Part shown: positions 16,501 to 24,556 of the stretch, piece after piece
How the letters are laid out: the number at the start of each line of letters is the position of its first letter
Numbering within the stretch: the first letter of the stretch is position 1
Program-made: the position numbers and the translations under genes
Assembly: GCA_963422415.1 (NCBI GenBank)
Contig: OY729430.1
Span: 2,914,001 to 2,978,000 of the forward strand
Origin: Bin34 sp963422415
GTDB taxonomy: Bacteria; Chloroflexota; Anaerolineae; Caldilineales; Caldilineaceae
Direction of reading: 5' to 3'
DNA length: 64,000 bases
The notes under the pieces: model-generated
Databases searched by the model: none
The model's input: the letters and a program-made list of their open reading frames with translations, nothing else
What the model was told of the DNA's origin: nothing

Positions 16501-18233
16501 CACACGCCGTCATCGGCCTCCTCCACCATGCGCTTCGCGTGGCGCACATTGGTGGCCGCACCGTGACAAACCAGCCTTTCGATCACGAACGGCTTGAAGA
16601 GCTCAAGTGCCATGCGCTTGGGAATGCCCGCCTGATCCAGCTTCAGGGATGGGCCAATCACGATCACGGAACGTCCCGAGTAGTCCACCCGCTTGCCCAG
16701 CAAGTTGCGGCGGAACCGCCCCTGCTTGCCCTTCAGCATATCGGTCAGGCTCTTGAGCGGATGCTTCTGGTTGCGGTTGGCCGTGGTGCGGTTGCGCTTG
16801 CGGTTGTCGATCAGGCTGTCTACCGCCTCCTGCAACATGCGCTTTTCGTTGCGTACAATCACATCGGGAGCGCCTAGGCTTTGCAGCCGCTTGAGCCGGT
16901 TGTTGCGGTTGATGACTCGTCGATACAAATCATTGAGATCGCTGGTGGCGAAGCGGCCGCCGTCCAGTTGCACCATGGGACGCAGTTCGGGCGGGATTAC
17001 CGGCAGCTGGGTCAGAATCATCCATTCCGGCCGGTTGCCACTTTTGCGCAAGTCTTCGACTTCCTTGAGTCGCTTGGCCGCCCGGGTCCGCTTCTGTTCG
17101 CTCTTGGTGGTATTGATGATCTCGCGCATCTCTCGGGCCAGTTCATCCAGATCCACCTGTTTCAACAACTCTAGGATTGCCTCGGCCCCCATGCCGATTT
17201 CGAAGGTGGTGCCGTATTGCCGAGACAAGGTGCGATACTCCTGATCACTCTTCAGGGCCCGCGGTGCAATGGTCTTGAGTTGCTCCAGCCAACCTTCGGC
17301 ATTGGATATCAGCTTGTCCCGTTCCGTCTGGCCCTGGAGTTCAATCTCTGCACGTCGGTCCGCCGCGGCTTCCCTGAGCTGGTTCAGCTCCAGTTCGATT
17401 TCCCGGGCAATCTCGTCCTTGCGGCTGTCCGATTCAGTCTTGAGCGCATCTAGGAAGGCTTGTACATGCTCGTTGACTTCCTCTTCCTTCGTGGCCTCCA
17501 CCTTGCGGCCCTTGACTACAATGGCGGTTTTGACCCAAGACAGTTTCAGAGTCTCTTCCGCCTTTTCCTCCACCCGGTTCTGGATCCACTGGATCAGAGT
17601 CTGGGCCTGGCCAATGGCATCGCCCGACCTCTTGGCAATCTCCTCGTCCAAATCGGCAATCTGCACGTCACGCCGATCCAGCAGGGACTGGACTTGTTCG
17701 GTGTTCTCCTGATCCGCCACTTCCAGGGCGGTAGCGGTCAGGGCCTGCCGCTTGGTCAGGTTAAGCGCCAGTTCCTTTTCCTTCCGGACTATCAGGCGCT
17801 TGCGTGCATCCTCGTTCACTTTCGTGATGATGTAGACCGCATAGTAGAGCACTTTTTCCAGATCTCGGGGGCTGATGTCCAAGAGCAGCCCCAAGCGGCA
17901 CGGCATGCCCTTGACATACCAGATGTGGCTCACTGGAGAGGCTAGGGAGATATGCCCCATGCGCTCACGGCGTACCCGGTTGGATGCCACTTCCACCCCG
18001 CACTTGTCGCAGACTATGCCCTTGTAGCGCTCACGCTTGTACTTGCCGCAGCTGCATTCCCAGTCCTTTTCCGGACCAAAAATGCGTTCGCTGAACAGAC
18101 CGTCCCGTTCGGGTTTCAGCGTGCGGTAATTGATGGTTTCCGGCTTGTAGACCTCGCCATAGCTCCACCCCAAAATCTGCTCCGGAGAAGCCAGGGAGAT
18201 ACGGATTGCATTGAAGTTGCCTAGTTCAATCAA
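13566..18233 (-). CDS. rpoC: DNA-directed RNA polymerase subunit beta'
   Basis: Beta' forms the catalytic half and clamp of RNA polymerase. The 1555-residue product has the N-terminal zinc ribbon (C60, C62, C75, C78), the catalytic NADFDGDQMAVH near residues 625-637 with its three metal-binding aspartates, and the second zinc site (a cysteine near residue 1029 and CESRFGLCLRC near 1100). An insertion rich in charged heptad-like sequence occupies roughly residues 155-340. The start is TTG at 18233 (Met-Ile-Glu-Leu-Gly), seven bases after AAGGAG; an upstream GTG or ATG frame has no such site. The tail is acidic. rpoB lies 71 bases upstream. Confidence 0.97.
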   Translation of the reverse strand: MIELGNFNAIRISLASPEQILGWSYGEVYKPETINYRTLKPERDGLFSERIFGPEKDWECSCGKYKRERYKGIVCDKCGVEVASNRVRRERMGHISLASPVSHIWYVKGMPCRLGLLLDISPRDLEKVLYYAVYIITKVNEDARKRLIVRKEKELALNLTKRQALTATALEVADQENTEQVQSLLDRRDVQIADLDEEIAKRSGDAIGQAQTLIQWIQNRVEEKAEETLKLSWVKTAIVVKGRKVEATKEEEVNEHVQAFLDALKTESDSRKDEIAREIELELNQLREAAADRRAEIELQGQTERDKLISNAEGWLEQLKTIAPRALKSDQEYRTLSRQYGTTFEIGMGAEAILELLKQVDLDELAREMREIINTTKSEQKRTRAAKRLKEVEDLRKSGNRPEWMILTQLPVIPPELRPMVQLDGGRFATSDLNDLYRRVINRNNRLKRLQSLGAPDVIVRNEKRMLQEAVDSLIDNRKRNRTTANRNQKHPLKSLTDMLKGKQGRFRRNLLGKRVDYSGRSVIVIGPSLKLDQAGIPKRMALELFKPFVIERLVCHGAATNVRHAKRMVEEADDGVWDVLGSICQERPVLLNRAPTLHRLGIQAFEVKLIEGSAIQLHPLVCTAFNADFDGDQMAVHVPLSQQAVKEARELMLSTRNLLKPSSGEPIVSPTKDMVMGVFYLTSMENEDRPDAELRRYPNPVQAEYALDMGLISLREPILVRIRPFVDETPIETLGLNSRCLQALQAHGVKTAEELQARLEEDAEGFKEKVKGFGNVFLQETQDILAHTALNKGSDDPVEFTRTTAGRIIFNLVLPESLQFVNERLDKEGVNDLVQLCYRRMGPEITADVADQIKSIGFHYATRSGITIAVSDLEAPVEKADIIKVAQDGEAQAEAQYRRGLLTSSEWEDNRVQAWSRATDEVSSRIKEGLDPLTNVGAMSISGAAKGGHSTINQLAGMRGLMFDPNGRIIPMPIRSSFRDGLSTMEFFISTHGSRKGLADTALRTADAGYLTRRLVDVAQDVIITQEDCGTPNGILANVQASQKDRYWERVASRCVAQRVEDPKTGETILERNQLIGEREAQVLADSGVREVEIRSPLTCESRFGLCLRCYGASLASGEMVKMGEAVGIIAAQSIGEPGTQLTLRTFHTGGVASSDDITRGLPRVEELFEARIPKGQAVISEIDGKVSIYWDGEIRRLAVQRTDLLTRELRIPAKGWTLKVAHGDAVQSDTVIAEVTNAQPEAPEDEERHILAGMEGTVLLPMDATAQAVDGYVALTLQREDVVEWDSEIPAHTATMVNDGDYVHAGQQLTPGALEPKGILRIQGREACQLYILNEVQKVYMEQGVQIHDKHIEVILRQLLRRVQVQATGDTDFLLGAYVDRYRFEDVNNLALENNRKPAQGMPVILGMTRAALNTESFLAAASFQETTRVLTDAAIRGQEDRLRGLKENVILGKLIPVGTGFHSRLEAEAKVGAGSSGLDLVGNQGEIASLNLELLQELTESEDLFGDALAVDEVNSLQQVSKGGNDMLDGEDDVSPLDEGDEESSLSTLQRP

Positions 18234-18304
18234 GGGAGTGCTCCTTACGTTCAAGCGTCCGTGCCAGCGGTCGGGCAAGGCGCGGAATGGGACTGTGATC
18301 CAGG

Positions 18305-21300
18305 TTAGGAAGTAAACATCTTGGGGATCATCAGGCCGGCCCCCAAATTGGGCAGGCGATCCGTCGCCACCTCCTTGCCGAACTGCAGCTTCTCGTCCTT
18401 GTCATTGGTAACCTCCACGGCCAGTCCCAAGCTCTGCAGCTCTTTCACCAGCACCCGGAAACTCTCCGGTATGCCTGGACTTTGGATCTCTTCCCCCTTC
18501 ACGATGGACTGGTAGGCGTTCACCCGCCCGCTGGTATCGTCCGACTTGATGGTCAGCATTTCCTGCAGGGTGTGGGCCGCCCCATAGGCTTCCAGAGCCC
18601 ACACTTCCATTTCGCCAAAGCGCTGCCCGCCATTTTGGGCCTTGCCGCCCAGCGGCTGCTGCGTCACCAGACTGTACGATCCCGTGCTGCGGGCATGCAC
18701 CTTGTCTTCGACCAGATGCAACAGCTTCAGCATAAAGGAGATTCCCACGGTGACCGGGGCCTCAAATGCTTCCCCCGACTTGCCATCGAAAAGCACCTGT
18801 TTGCCCGCGGTAGGCAGCGGCTGTCCAATTTCCATCGCCTGCTGGGTCACATACTCCTGCAGGGCAGGGCCTGTCAAGTCCGTCTCCGGCAAGTCAAAGC
18901 GCTTGATCCATTCCTGACAGGCCACCTGTATGGCCAAGCGATCGTCCTCCTCCAAGGTACGATGGTGGGTGTAGTCTTGGGGCAAGATAGCTTCGGGCTG
19001 ATACCCCTCTTCCTTCAACCATTCCCGCACGGCAGCGCGGCGCGCATACGCGAAATCCATGTAGATGCGTTCCAGATCGTATTGCTCTGGATCCAGCCAA
19101 TGGGACAGGTAGACGATGCGGGCCTCGTCCAGATCCTCCAACAGGCTCTCGTCGACTTCGTCGCTGTCCGCGAACAGGTCCCACGCCCGGTCGGCCACCT
19201 GATCCCACGCGCGATCGGTCAACCAAGCACGCGCCAGTTCCGCCTCAATCTGTTCTTGGCGGGCCCCGTCAAACACGGGAGTGGCCACCTTGAAACCAAT
19301 GCGATGGGCGGCCCAGCCCAAGTGGTTCTCCAGCACCTGTCCAATGTTCAAACGCCCCTGCACTCCAATTGGATTCAGGATTATGTCAATTGGAGTGCCG
19401 TCAGCCAGAAACGGCATGTCCTCCACGGGAATGATCTTGGAGATCACGCCCTTGTTGCCGTGGCGGCCGGACATCTTGTCGCCTTCCATCAATTTGCGGC
19501 GCTGGGCCACGTTGACGTGCACGATTTTTTCGGTGCCGGCCGGGAGATCATTGTGCTCCTTGCGGTCTAGGACCCTCACGTCCACCACCTTGCCGTGCTG
19601 ACCATTCGGGAGACGCATGGACGTGTTCTTCACATCTCGCACCTTCTCGCCGAAGATGGCTCGCAACAGCTTCTCTTCCGGGCTGAGGAGGGTTTCTCCC
19701 TTGGGGGAAATCTTGCCGACCAGAATGTCTCCTCCGTACACCTCGGCTCCAATCCGAATCACTCCGTCTTCATCCAGCTGCCTGCGTGCTTCCGGCCCTA
19801 CATTCGGAATGTCCGCCGTGATTTCCTCCATGCCCAGCTTGGTCTCCCGAGCGGTGACTTCATGCCGTTCAATGTGTATGGATGTGAAGAAGTCCTGCTC
19901 GATCAGCTTTTCACTCACCAGAATGGCGTCCTCGTAGTTGCCGCCTTCCCAGCACATGTAGGCCACCAGCACATTCTGGCCCAGCGCCAGTTCTCCGTTC
20001 TCGGTACTGGCGCTGTCCGCGATCACCTCGCCTCGTGCCACGCGTTGTCCCTTGTACACAATGGGCCACTGGTCGATGCAAGTGCTCTGGTTGCTGCGGT
20101 TGTACTTGCGCAGCGGATAGCTGGTTTCCTGACCTCGGTCCGAGCGCACGCGGATTTTGTCGCTGGCCGCTTGGGTCACCGTGCCGGCATGGGCGCTGAC
20201 CACCACCTGTCCAGAGTCGATGGCGGCCGGATATTCCACTCCGGTGCCCACTATGGGGGATTCGGCCCTGATCAACGGCACCGCCTGACGTTGCATGTTG
20301 GACCCCATCAGGGCCCGGTTGGCGTCGTCGTGCTCCAGAAAGGGAATGAGGGAAGCGCTCACGCCTACGATCTGCTGCGGCGACACGTCAATGTACTGTA
20401 CCTGGTCCGCCGGAATGTGAGGGAACTGGTCCGCCTTGCGAATGGACGGATACTCGTTGAGCAGCTCCGCGCGTTCGTTCAGCGCCGTGCTGGCCTGGGC
20501 AATGGTTACCTTCTCGTCCTGATCGGCGGACATGTAGACGATCTCGTCCAATACAAAGGGACGAACCTTCACGGCGCGCCCGCGCCGTGAAGCCGCAATC
20601 CTGCGGGCCAAATTCTCTTCCACGACAGTGCCGGTCGCACCCAGCAGCTCTCCGCCAGCCGTAAAGACGTCCTCGCTCAGCGTGCGTCCCACCAAGTCCC
20701 TGATGCGGGCCGGCATGGCGCTGCGAATGGGGCGATAGGGTGTTTCAATGAAACCCATAGCGTTGACCTTCGCATAGGATCCCATGTAGCCGATCAGTCC
20801 AATGCTGGGGCCCTCCGGAGTCTCAATGGGACAAATACGTCCATAGTGACTGAAATGCACATCCCGAACCTCCACTCCGGCCCGTTCCCGCTTCAGGCCA
20901 CCCGGGCCCAGAGCGCTCAAGCGGCGCTTGTGGGTCAGTTCGGAGAGTGGATTGGTCTGGTCCATAAACTGGCTCAGCTGGCTGCCGCCCATGAATTCCT
21001 TGACCGCGCCCAAGACCAGCTTGGCGTTCATGAGCTGAGTAGGCACCATCTGTTCCGGATCCTTGACGGACATGCGGTCCCGCACGCCTTTCTCCAGCCG
21101 CGCCAAACCGATGCGCACCTGGTTCTGCAACAGTTCGCCCACCGTGTTCACCCGCCGATTGCCCAGATGATCTGTGATGTCCGTGCTGGATTCGCCGTTG
21201 TTGATGCGAATGACTTCCCGCACGATGGCGACCAGATCCTCTCGGGTCAGAGTGCGCATGTTGGTCTCCTCCCCCCGCTCCAGCCGCTGGTTGAGCTTGT

Positions 21301-22159
21301 AGCGTCCCACCCGACTCAAGTCGTATCGGCGCAGGTCGAAGAACAGTTCCTCTATAAAACGGCGCGCCGCATCCGCCTTGACCGGATCGCTGGGCCGCTG
21401 CGTGCTAAAGAAGCGCAACTGGGCCTCGCGAATGCCCTCCTTGCTGTTGGTCACAGGGGTCAGGGGATCCTTGTCCAACGTGGCTTCGATGAACTTGTGC
21501 TCCGGATGGGTGTCTACATCTTGGAAAAGTTCCCGAATTTCGTCATCGTCACCAAAACCCAAGGCCCGGAGCAAAATGGTCACGGACTGCTTGCGTTTGC
21601 GGTCTACCTTGACGGTAATCTCGTTGCGCTTGGATGTCTCGAACTCCAGCCAGGCCCCGCGGCCCGGGATCACCTTCGCCGTGGCCAACCCGCGCCCCGA
21701 GGTACGGTCGGCCACCAGACTGAAGTAAACGCCTGGCGAGCGCAGCAGCTGGCTGACCACCACCCGCTCGGCCCCATTCATGATGAAGGTGCCGGCCTCG
21801 GTCATCATGGGAAAATCTCCCAGATAGACCTCCTGTTCCGTGATTTCCCCCGTATTCGCGTTAAGCAGCTGTACGTCCACCTTGAGGGGCGCCGCGTAGG
21901 TCTTGTTCCGCGCCCTGCATTCCTCTACCGTGTGCTCCGGTTCACCAAACCGATAGGCTCCCAGTTCCAGTTCGTAGTGCTTACCGTAACTCTGAATGGG
22001 AGGCATTTCCTCGAACAGGTCCTTGAGGCCTTCCTCCAAAAACCATTGAAAGCTCTCCAGCTGCACTTCGATCAAATTGGGCAACGGCATGGGTTCCGCG
22101 GTGCGGGCGTAGTTCTTGCGAACGCCTTGGTTTCGACCGTTCAATGATGTATGGGACAT
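18305..22159 (-). CDS. rpoB: DNA-directed RNA polymerase subunit beta
   Basis: Beta is the other large catalytic subunit. The 1284-residue protein has the N-terminal lobe, the rifampicin-pocket segment SQFMDQTNPLSELTHKRR followed by LSALGPGG, in which the usual sensitivity residues (D, H and S of that segment) are intact, and GDKMSGRHGNKGVISKI near the active site. The C-terminus carries the expected GGQRFGEMEVWALEAYGAA. ATG 22159 has GGAG five bases upstream; eleven further in-frame codons upstream are not supported. Unlike in E. coli, no rplKAJL genes precede it: a promoter and a long leader do. Confidence 0.97.
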   Translation of the reverse strand: MSHTSLNGRNQGVRKNYARTAEPMPLPNLIEVQLESFQWFLEEGLKDLFEEMPPIQSYGKHYELELGAYRFGEPEHTVEECRARNKTYAAPLKVDVQLLNANTGEITEQEVYLGDFPMMTEAGTFIMNGAERVVVSQLLRSPGVYFSLVADRTSGRGLATAKVIPGRGAWLEFETSKRNEITVKVDRKRKQSVTILLRALGFGDDDEIRELFQDVDTHPEHKFIEATLDKDPLTPVTNSKEGIREAQLRFFSTQRPSDPVKADAARRFIEELFFDLRRYDLSRVGRYKLNQRLERGEETNMRTLTREDLVAIVREVIRINNGESSTDITDHLGNRRVNTVGELLQNQVRIGLARLEKGVRDRMSVKDPEQMVPTQLMNAKLVLGAVKEFMGGSQLSQFMDQTNPLSELTHKRRLSALGPGGLKRERAGVEVRDVHFSHYGRICPIETPEGPSIGLIGYMGSYAKVNAMGFIETPYRPIRSAMPARIRDLVGRTLSEDVFTAGGELLGATGTVVEENLARRIAASRRGRAVKVRPFVLDEIVYMSADQDEKVTIAQASTALNERAELLNEYPSIRKADQFPHIPADQVQYIDVSPQQIVGVSASLIPFLEHDDANRALMGSNMQRQAVPLIRAESPIVGTGVEYPAAIDSGQVVVSAHAGTVTQAASDKIRVRSDRGQETSYPLRKYNRSNQSTCIDQWPIVYKGQRVARGEVIADSASTENGELALGQNVLVAYMCWEGGNYEDAILVSEKLIEQDFFTSIHIERHEVTARETKLGMEEITADIPNVGPEARRQLDEDGVIRIGAEVYGGDILVGKISPKGETLLSPEEKLLRAIFGEKVRDVKNTSMRLPNGQHGKVVDVRVLDRKEHNDLPAGTEKIVHVNVAQRRKLMEGDKMSGRHGNKGVISKIIPVEDMPFLADGTPIDIILNPIGVQGRLNIGQVLENHLGWAAHRIGFKVATPVFDGARQEQIEAELARAWLTDRAWDQVADRAWDLFADSDEVDESLLEDLDEARIVYLSHWLDPEQYDLERIYMDFAYARRAAVREWLKEEGYQPEAILPQDYTHHRTLEEDDRLAIQVACQEWIKRFDLPETDLTGPALQEYVTQQAMEIGQPLPTAGKQVLFDGKSGEAFEAPVTVGISFMLKLLHLVEDKVHARSTGSYSLVTQQPLGGKAQNGGQRFGEMEVWALEAYGAAHTLQEMLTIKSDDTSGRVNAYQSIVKGEEIQSPGIPESFRVLVKELQSLGLAVEVTNDKDEKLQFGKEVATDRLPNLGAGLMIPKMFTS

Positions 22160-22294
22160 TGCTTCTCCGGGGCGTGGGGGGAAAGCGGACACGTCCGGTC
22201 CAGAGCGAACCGAAACTCAACGCAGCCTAGACGGGATGCCAAGGCGCGCAAAAATATTGAATTGACAACGCAGGACAAGGAAGGGAAGGCCATG

Positions 22295-22316
22295 CAGGCG
22301 CACTAAAGGACGCCTG
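22295..22316 (-). other. Stem-loop in the rpoB leader
   Basis: CAGGCG (22295-22300) and CGCCTG (22311-22316) form a perfect 6-bp inverted repeat with a 10-base loop, extendable by two G-T pairs. It lies about 200 nucleotides into the predicted rpoB leader and about 135 before the rpoB start. A second dyad, CCTGCAATGCAGG at 22346-22358, lies just upstream of it. Neither has a T-run. Confidence 0.4.
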
Positions 22317-22519
22317 TGCCCAAAGTCCAAGAGGGCAACTGCACTCCTGCAATGCAGGGAATATGAGTCGGGAAAACGTGCCTGTCCTGTTGCGGCATAC
22401 TCATGGGCAAAGTTGACAGGATGCGCTTGTACATTCAGATCTCCCGATGACAATGCAGTAATCCAACACGCGACAACAGTCCCCCAGCCCCAAGCCATTG
22501 GCCCTGCTGAGGACGCGAT

Positions 22520-22548
22520 ACTATACACTAAAGTCCTGCCTTCGTCAA
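22520..22548 (-). promoter_or_regulatory. Sigma-70-type promoter for rpoBC
   Basis: Minus strand: TTGACG (22548..22543), a 17-base spacer, and TATAGT (22525..22520). Each hexamer matches five of six consensus bases or nearly so, and the spacing is ideal, making this the best-looking promoter in the window. The predicted start near 22513 leaves a leader of about 350 nucleotides before the rpoB ATG. The transcript could continue through the str and S10 genes. Confidence 0.65.
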
Positions 22549-22659
22549 GCTGCCATCCCACTTGCAGCTTGGCCCCATCCCGACCCTGAAGATTCGAAAG
22601 TCCAGTCCGACTTGTCACGAGAATCCCGCTCTCCTAGTCCGCCATCCCCAGACACCATG

Positions 22660-22920
22660 TAAAATAGGCAAGCTGTGGACAGGCGCGTGCGTACCGTACG
22701 GGAGCTGTCCCAGCGGCATTTCCCATGTGCCGCCGCACATCAGATCGTTCATCGCAACCTCAAGGCGGTCAATTATGGAAACAGGGGCGAGCGTACCGCT
22801 GGCACGAACAGGAGGGAGGTTGTTCTCCTGTGTCCGGCTCTGGCGCGGTTCCAGCTCATTCCGTCAATATCTGCACCAACGGAGGCGCCCCCAAGCCAGA
22901 GTTGCGGGAGATCAGACGCC
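22660..22920 (+). promoter_or_regulatory. Structured leader upstream of the dcw cluster
   Basis: No protein gene is supported here. A possible -10 (TAAAAT, 22660-22665, preceded by TG) has no clear -35. Just downstream are three perfect inverted repeats in a row: GGACAG/CTGTCC (22677-22682 and 22705-22710), GCGGCA/TGCCGC (22713-22718 and 22728-22733) and ACAGGAG/CTCCTGT (22808-22814 and 22825-22831). The last 20 bases hold GGGAG, the ribosome-binding site of rsmH. I found no TGGG direct-repeat array of the kind MraZ binds. It may be a cis-acting leader RNA; I could not match it to a known family. Confidence 0.45.
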
Positions 22921-23886
22921 GTGACCGAAGTGGCTTGCTCGCCAACTTTCCATGTGCCTGTGTTGGTCCACGAGACTCTGACCAACCTGAGAGTGCAGGC
23001 CCAAGCCACCCTGATTGACTGCACGGTAGGAGACGCCGGCCATACGATCGCGTTCCTGCGGGCAGCCGGCCCCGGCAGCGCCGCCTTGGCGCTGGACAGG
23101 GACCAGGAAGCGCTGGACAGGGCCCGTGCCCGGCTGCAGAGTGTGGGGCTGGAAGATCAGGTCACGTTGGTGCACAGCGATTTTGCGGACGTACAAGAGG
23201 TGGCATGCCAGCACGGCTTTTGCCAAGTGGACAATGTGCTCATGGACCTCGGATTCAGCTCGTGGCAGGTAGACACCATCGGACGCGGTTTTTCGTTTCG
23301 CCAGAAAGGCCCCTTGGACATGCGCATGAATCGGGCCCAAGACTACACAGCGGCCGACATTGTCAATCATTATTCTGCGCAGGCACTGGCCGATTTGCTT
23401 TTTGCGTTCGGAGAAGAACCGCAGGCCCGGCGGATTGCCGATGCCATTGTCCGCAATCGTCCGTTCACTGATACCCGGACCTTGGCGGAGACCATTGCCG
23501 ACACACGCCAGCAGAGACGTCCAGCCCGCCTGCATCCGGCCACGCGCACGTTCCAAGCGTTGCGGATTGCCGTGAACGGTGAGTTGGATCAGTTGCAAAA
23601 GGCCTTGCCCCAAGCCCAAGCGTTGTTGGCTCCTGGGGGCCATCTTTGCGTGATCGCCTTCCACAGTCTGGAGGATCGGGTGGTCAAGTCGTTTCTGCAT
23701 CGGCACAGCAATCGACGGGCTCGAAACAAGTACGCGACGCCTGCGCCAACCGCCTGTGCCCTGACAGCGCCATTGGAGCTGCTGCACCGTCGAGTTGTCA
23801 CACCCAGCGTCGAAGAGGTGACAGCCAATGCCCGCAGCCGTTCCGCCCGTCTGCGGGCTGCCTGCAAGAGGCCCATGCCCTTATGA
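22921..23886 (+). CDS. rsmH: 16S rRNA (cytosine-N4) methyltransferase RsmH
   Basis: RsmH (MraW) methylates N4 of C1402 in 16S rRNA using S-adenosylmethionine and by tradition opens the dcw cluster. The 321-residue product has HVPVLVHETL at the start, the SAM-binding DCTVGDAGHT region, LMDLGFSSWQVD, GPLDMRMN, RTFQALRIAVN and FHSLEDRVVK near residue 258, all family landmarks. The start is GTG 22921, ten bases after GGGAG; the frame stays open upstream but without family similarity. The stop overlaps the next gene (ATGA). Confidence 0.95.
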   Translation: MTEVACSPTFHVPVLVHETLTNLRVQAQATLIDCTVGDAGHTIAFLRAAGPGSAALALDRDQEALDRARARLQSVGLEDQVTLVHSDFADVQEVACQHGFCQVDNVLMDLGFSSWQVDTIGRGFSFRQKGPLDMRMNRAQDYTAADIVNHYSAQALADLLFAFGEEPQARRIADAIVRNRPFTDTRTLAETIADTRQQRRPARLHPATRTFQALRIAVNGELDQLQKALPQAQALLAPGGHLCVIAFHSLEDRVVKSFLHRHSNRRARNKYATPAPTACALTAPLELLHRRVVTPSVEEVTANARSRSARLRAACKRPMPL

Positions 23887-24548
23887 CCGCTGAGCAGATG
23901 CCAGTGCGCAAATTACGAGATCATCCTTGGCTGGATCCGGCCGCGCGCATGCGCCATCGACTACAGGCTTGGCAACAGTCACTGCTGTTTCCCATTCGGC
24001 TGCCCCTGGTGCTGTGGTGGGCTGTGGGATTGGGAGTGGTGGCCTTTGGCTCATTTCTCAATATCTACATGTCTTCGCGCATTGCGGATGCTCGCCTTCA
24101 ACTGGTTCGTCTTGACCAGGATCAGACCCTGCAAGAGGAGATCAATGCGGAACTGCTGTTTCGGATAGGGCAGGAAGCGGATCTGAATCACATTGCCATT
24201 TGGGCCCAGAATCAGGGCTTCAAGTACCGAACGGAGTTGCTGTGGCTGGATCTAGACGCCTCGTCGGTGTCCGCGCCCGTGGATCTGGATCCGACGCCCG
24301 GCGCCTTGAATTCCGGGAATGACTTGCTGACCCCCACCCGGCGTTTTCAAGAAGCCATGGGCATCCTGCACAATCTGACGCGGGAATTGCGGGTGCGTTC
24401 TGCCCGCCTTCACCGACAGATGTCCGGTCTTGCACCCCTGCCCCCGGAGACAGCAACGTTCAACAACCAAGGGGAGACCGCCAAAGGCGGTTTCCTAGAC
24501 AAACTGTGGAAGTCCGTGCTGGAGGCTGTGAACGCCACAGGTTCGTGA
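23883..24548 (+). CDS. ftsL: FtsL-like septum protein (bitopic, coiled coil)
   Basis: Position between rsmH and pbpB, one membrane span (residues about 36-60, LPLVLWWAVGLGVVAFGSFL) and a following heptad-rich segment (residues about 62-100, RIADARLQLVRLDQDQTLQEE) match FtsL, which joins DivIB/FtsQ and FtsB in the divisome and activates FtsW-FtsI. At 221 residues it is twice the usual 100-120: a C-terminal region of about 100 residues follows, including a second helical part RFQEAMGILHNLTRELRVRS. ATG 23883 overlaps the rsmH stop. Sequence similarity in this family is always weak, so the call rests on context and topology. Confidence 0.7.
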   Translation: MTAEQMPVRKLRDHPWLDPAARMRHRLQAWQQSLLFPIRLPLVLWWAVGLGVVAFGSFLNIYMSSRIADARLQLVRLDQDQTLQEEINAELLFRIGQEADLNHIAIWAQNQGFKYRTELLWLDLDASSVSAPVDLDPTPGALNSGNDLLTPTRRFQEAMGILHNLTRELRVRSARLHRQMSGLAPLPPETATFNNQGETAKGGFLDKLWKSVLEAVNATGS

Positions 24549-24556
24549 TTGGTTTT

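Noticed and set aside
20846..22147. 433-codon plus-strand open frame opposite rpoB
   Set aside because: Antisense shadow of the rpoB reading frame.
22217..22618. 133-codon minus-strand open frame in the rpoB leader
   Set aside because: It begins upstream of the rpoB promoter and reads through the -35 and -10 elements; codon usage and composition do not look coding.
22193..22920. MraZ binding sites
   Set aside because: No run of TGGG direct repeats at regular spacing was found on the plus strand.
22562..22924. Plus-strand open frames before rsmH (also the upstream extension of rsmH from 22675)
   Set aside because: No similarity to any family and overlaps with strong hairpins; the GTG at 22921 has the ribosome-binding site and the family start.
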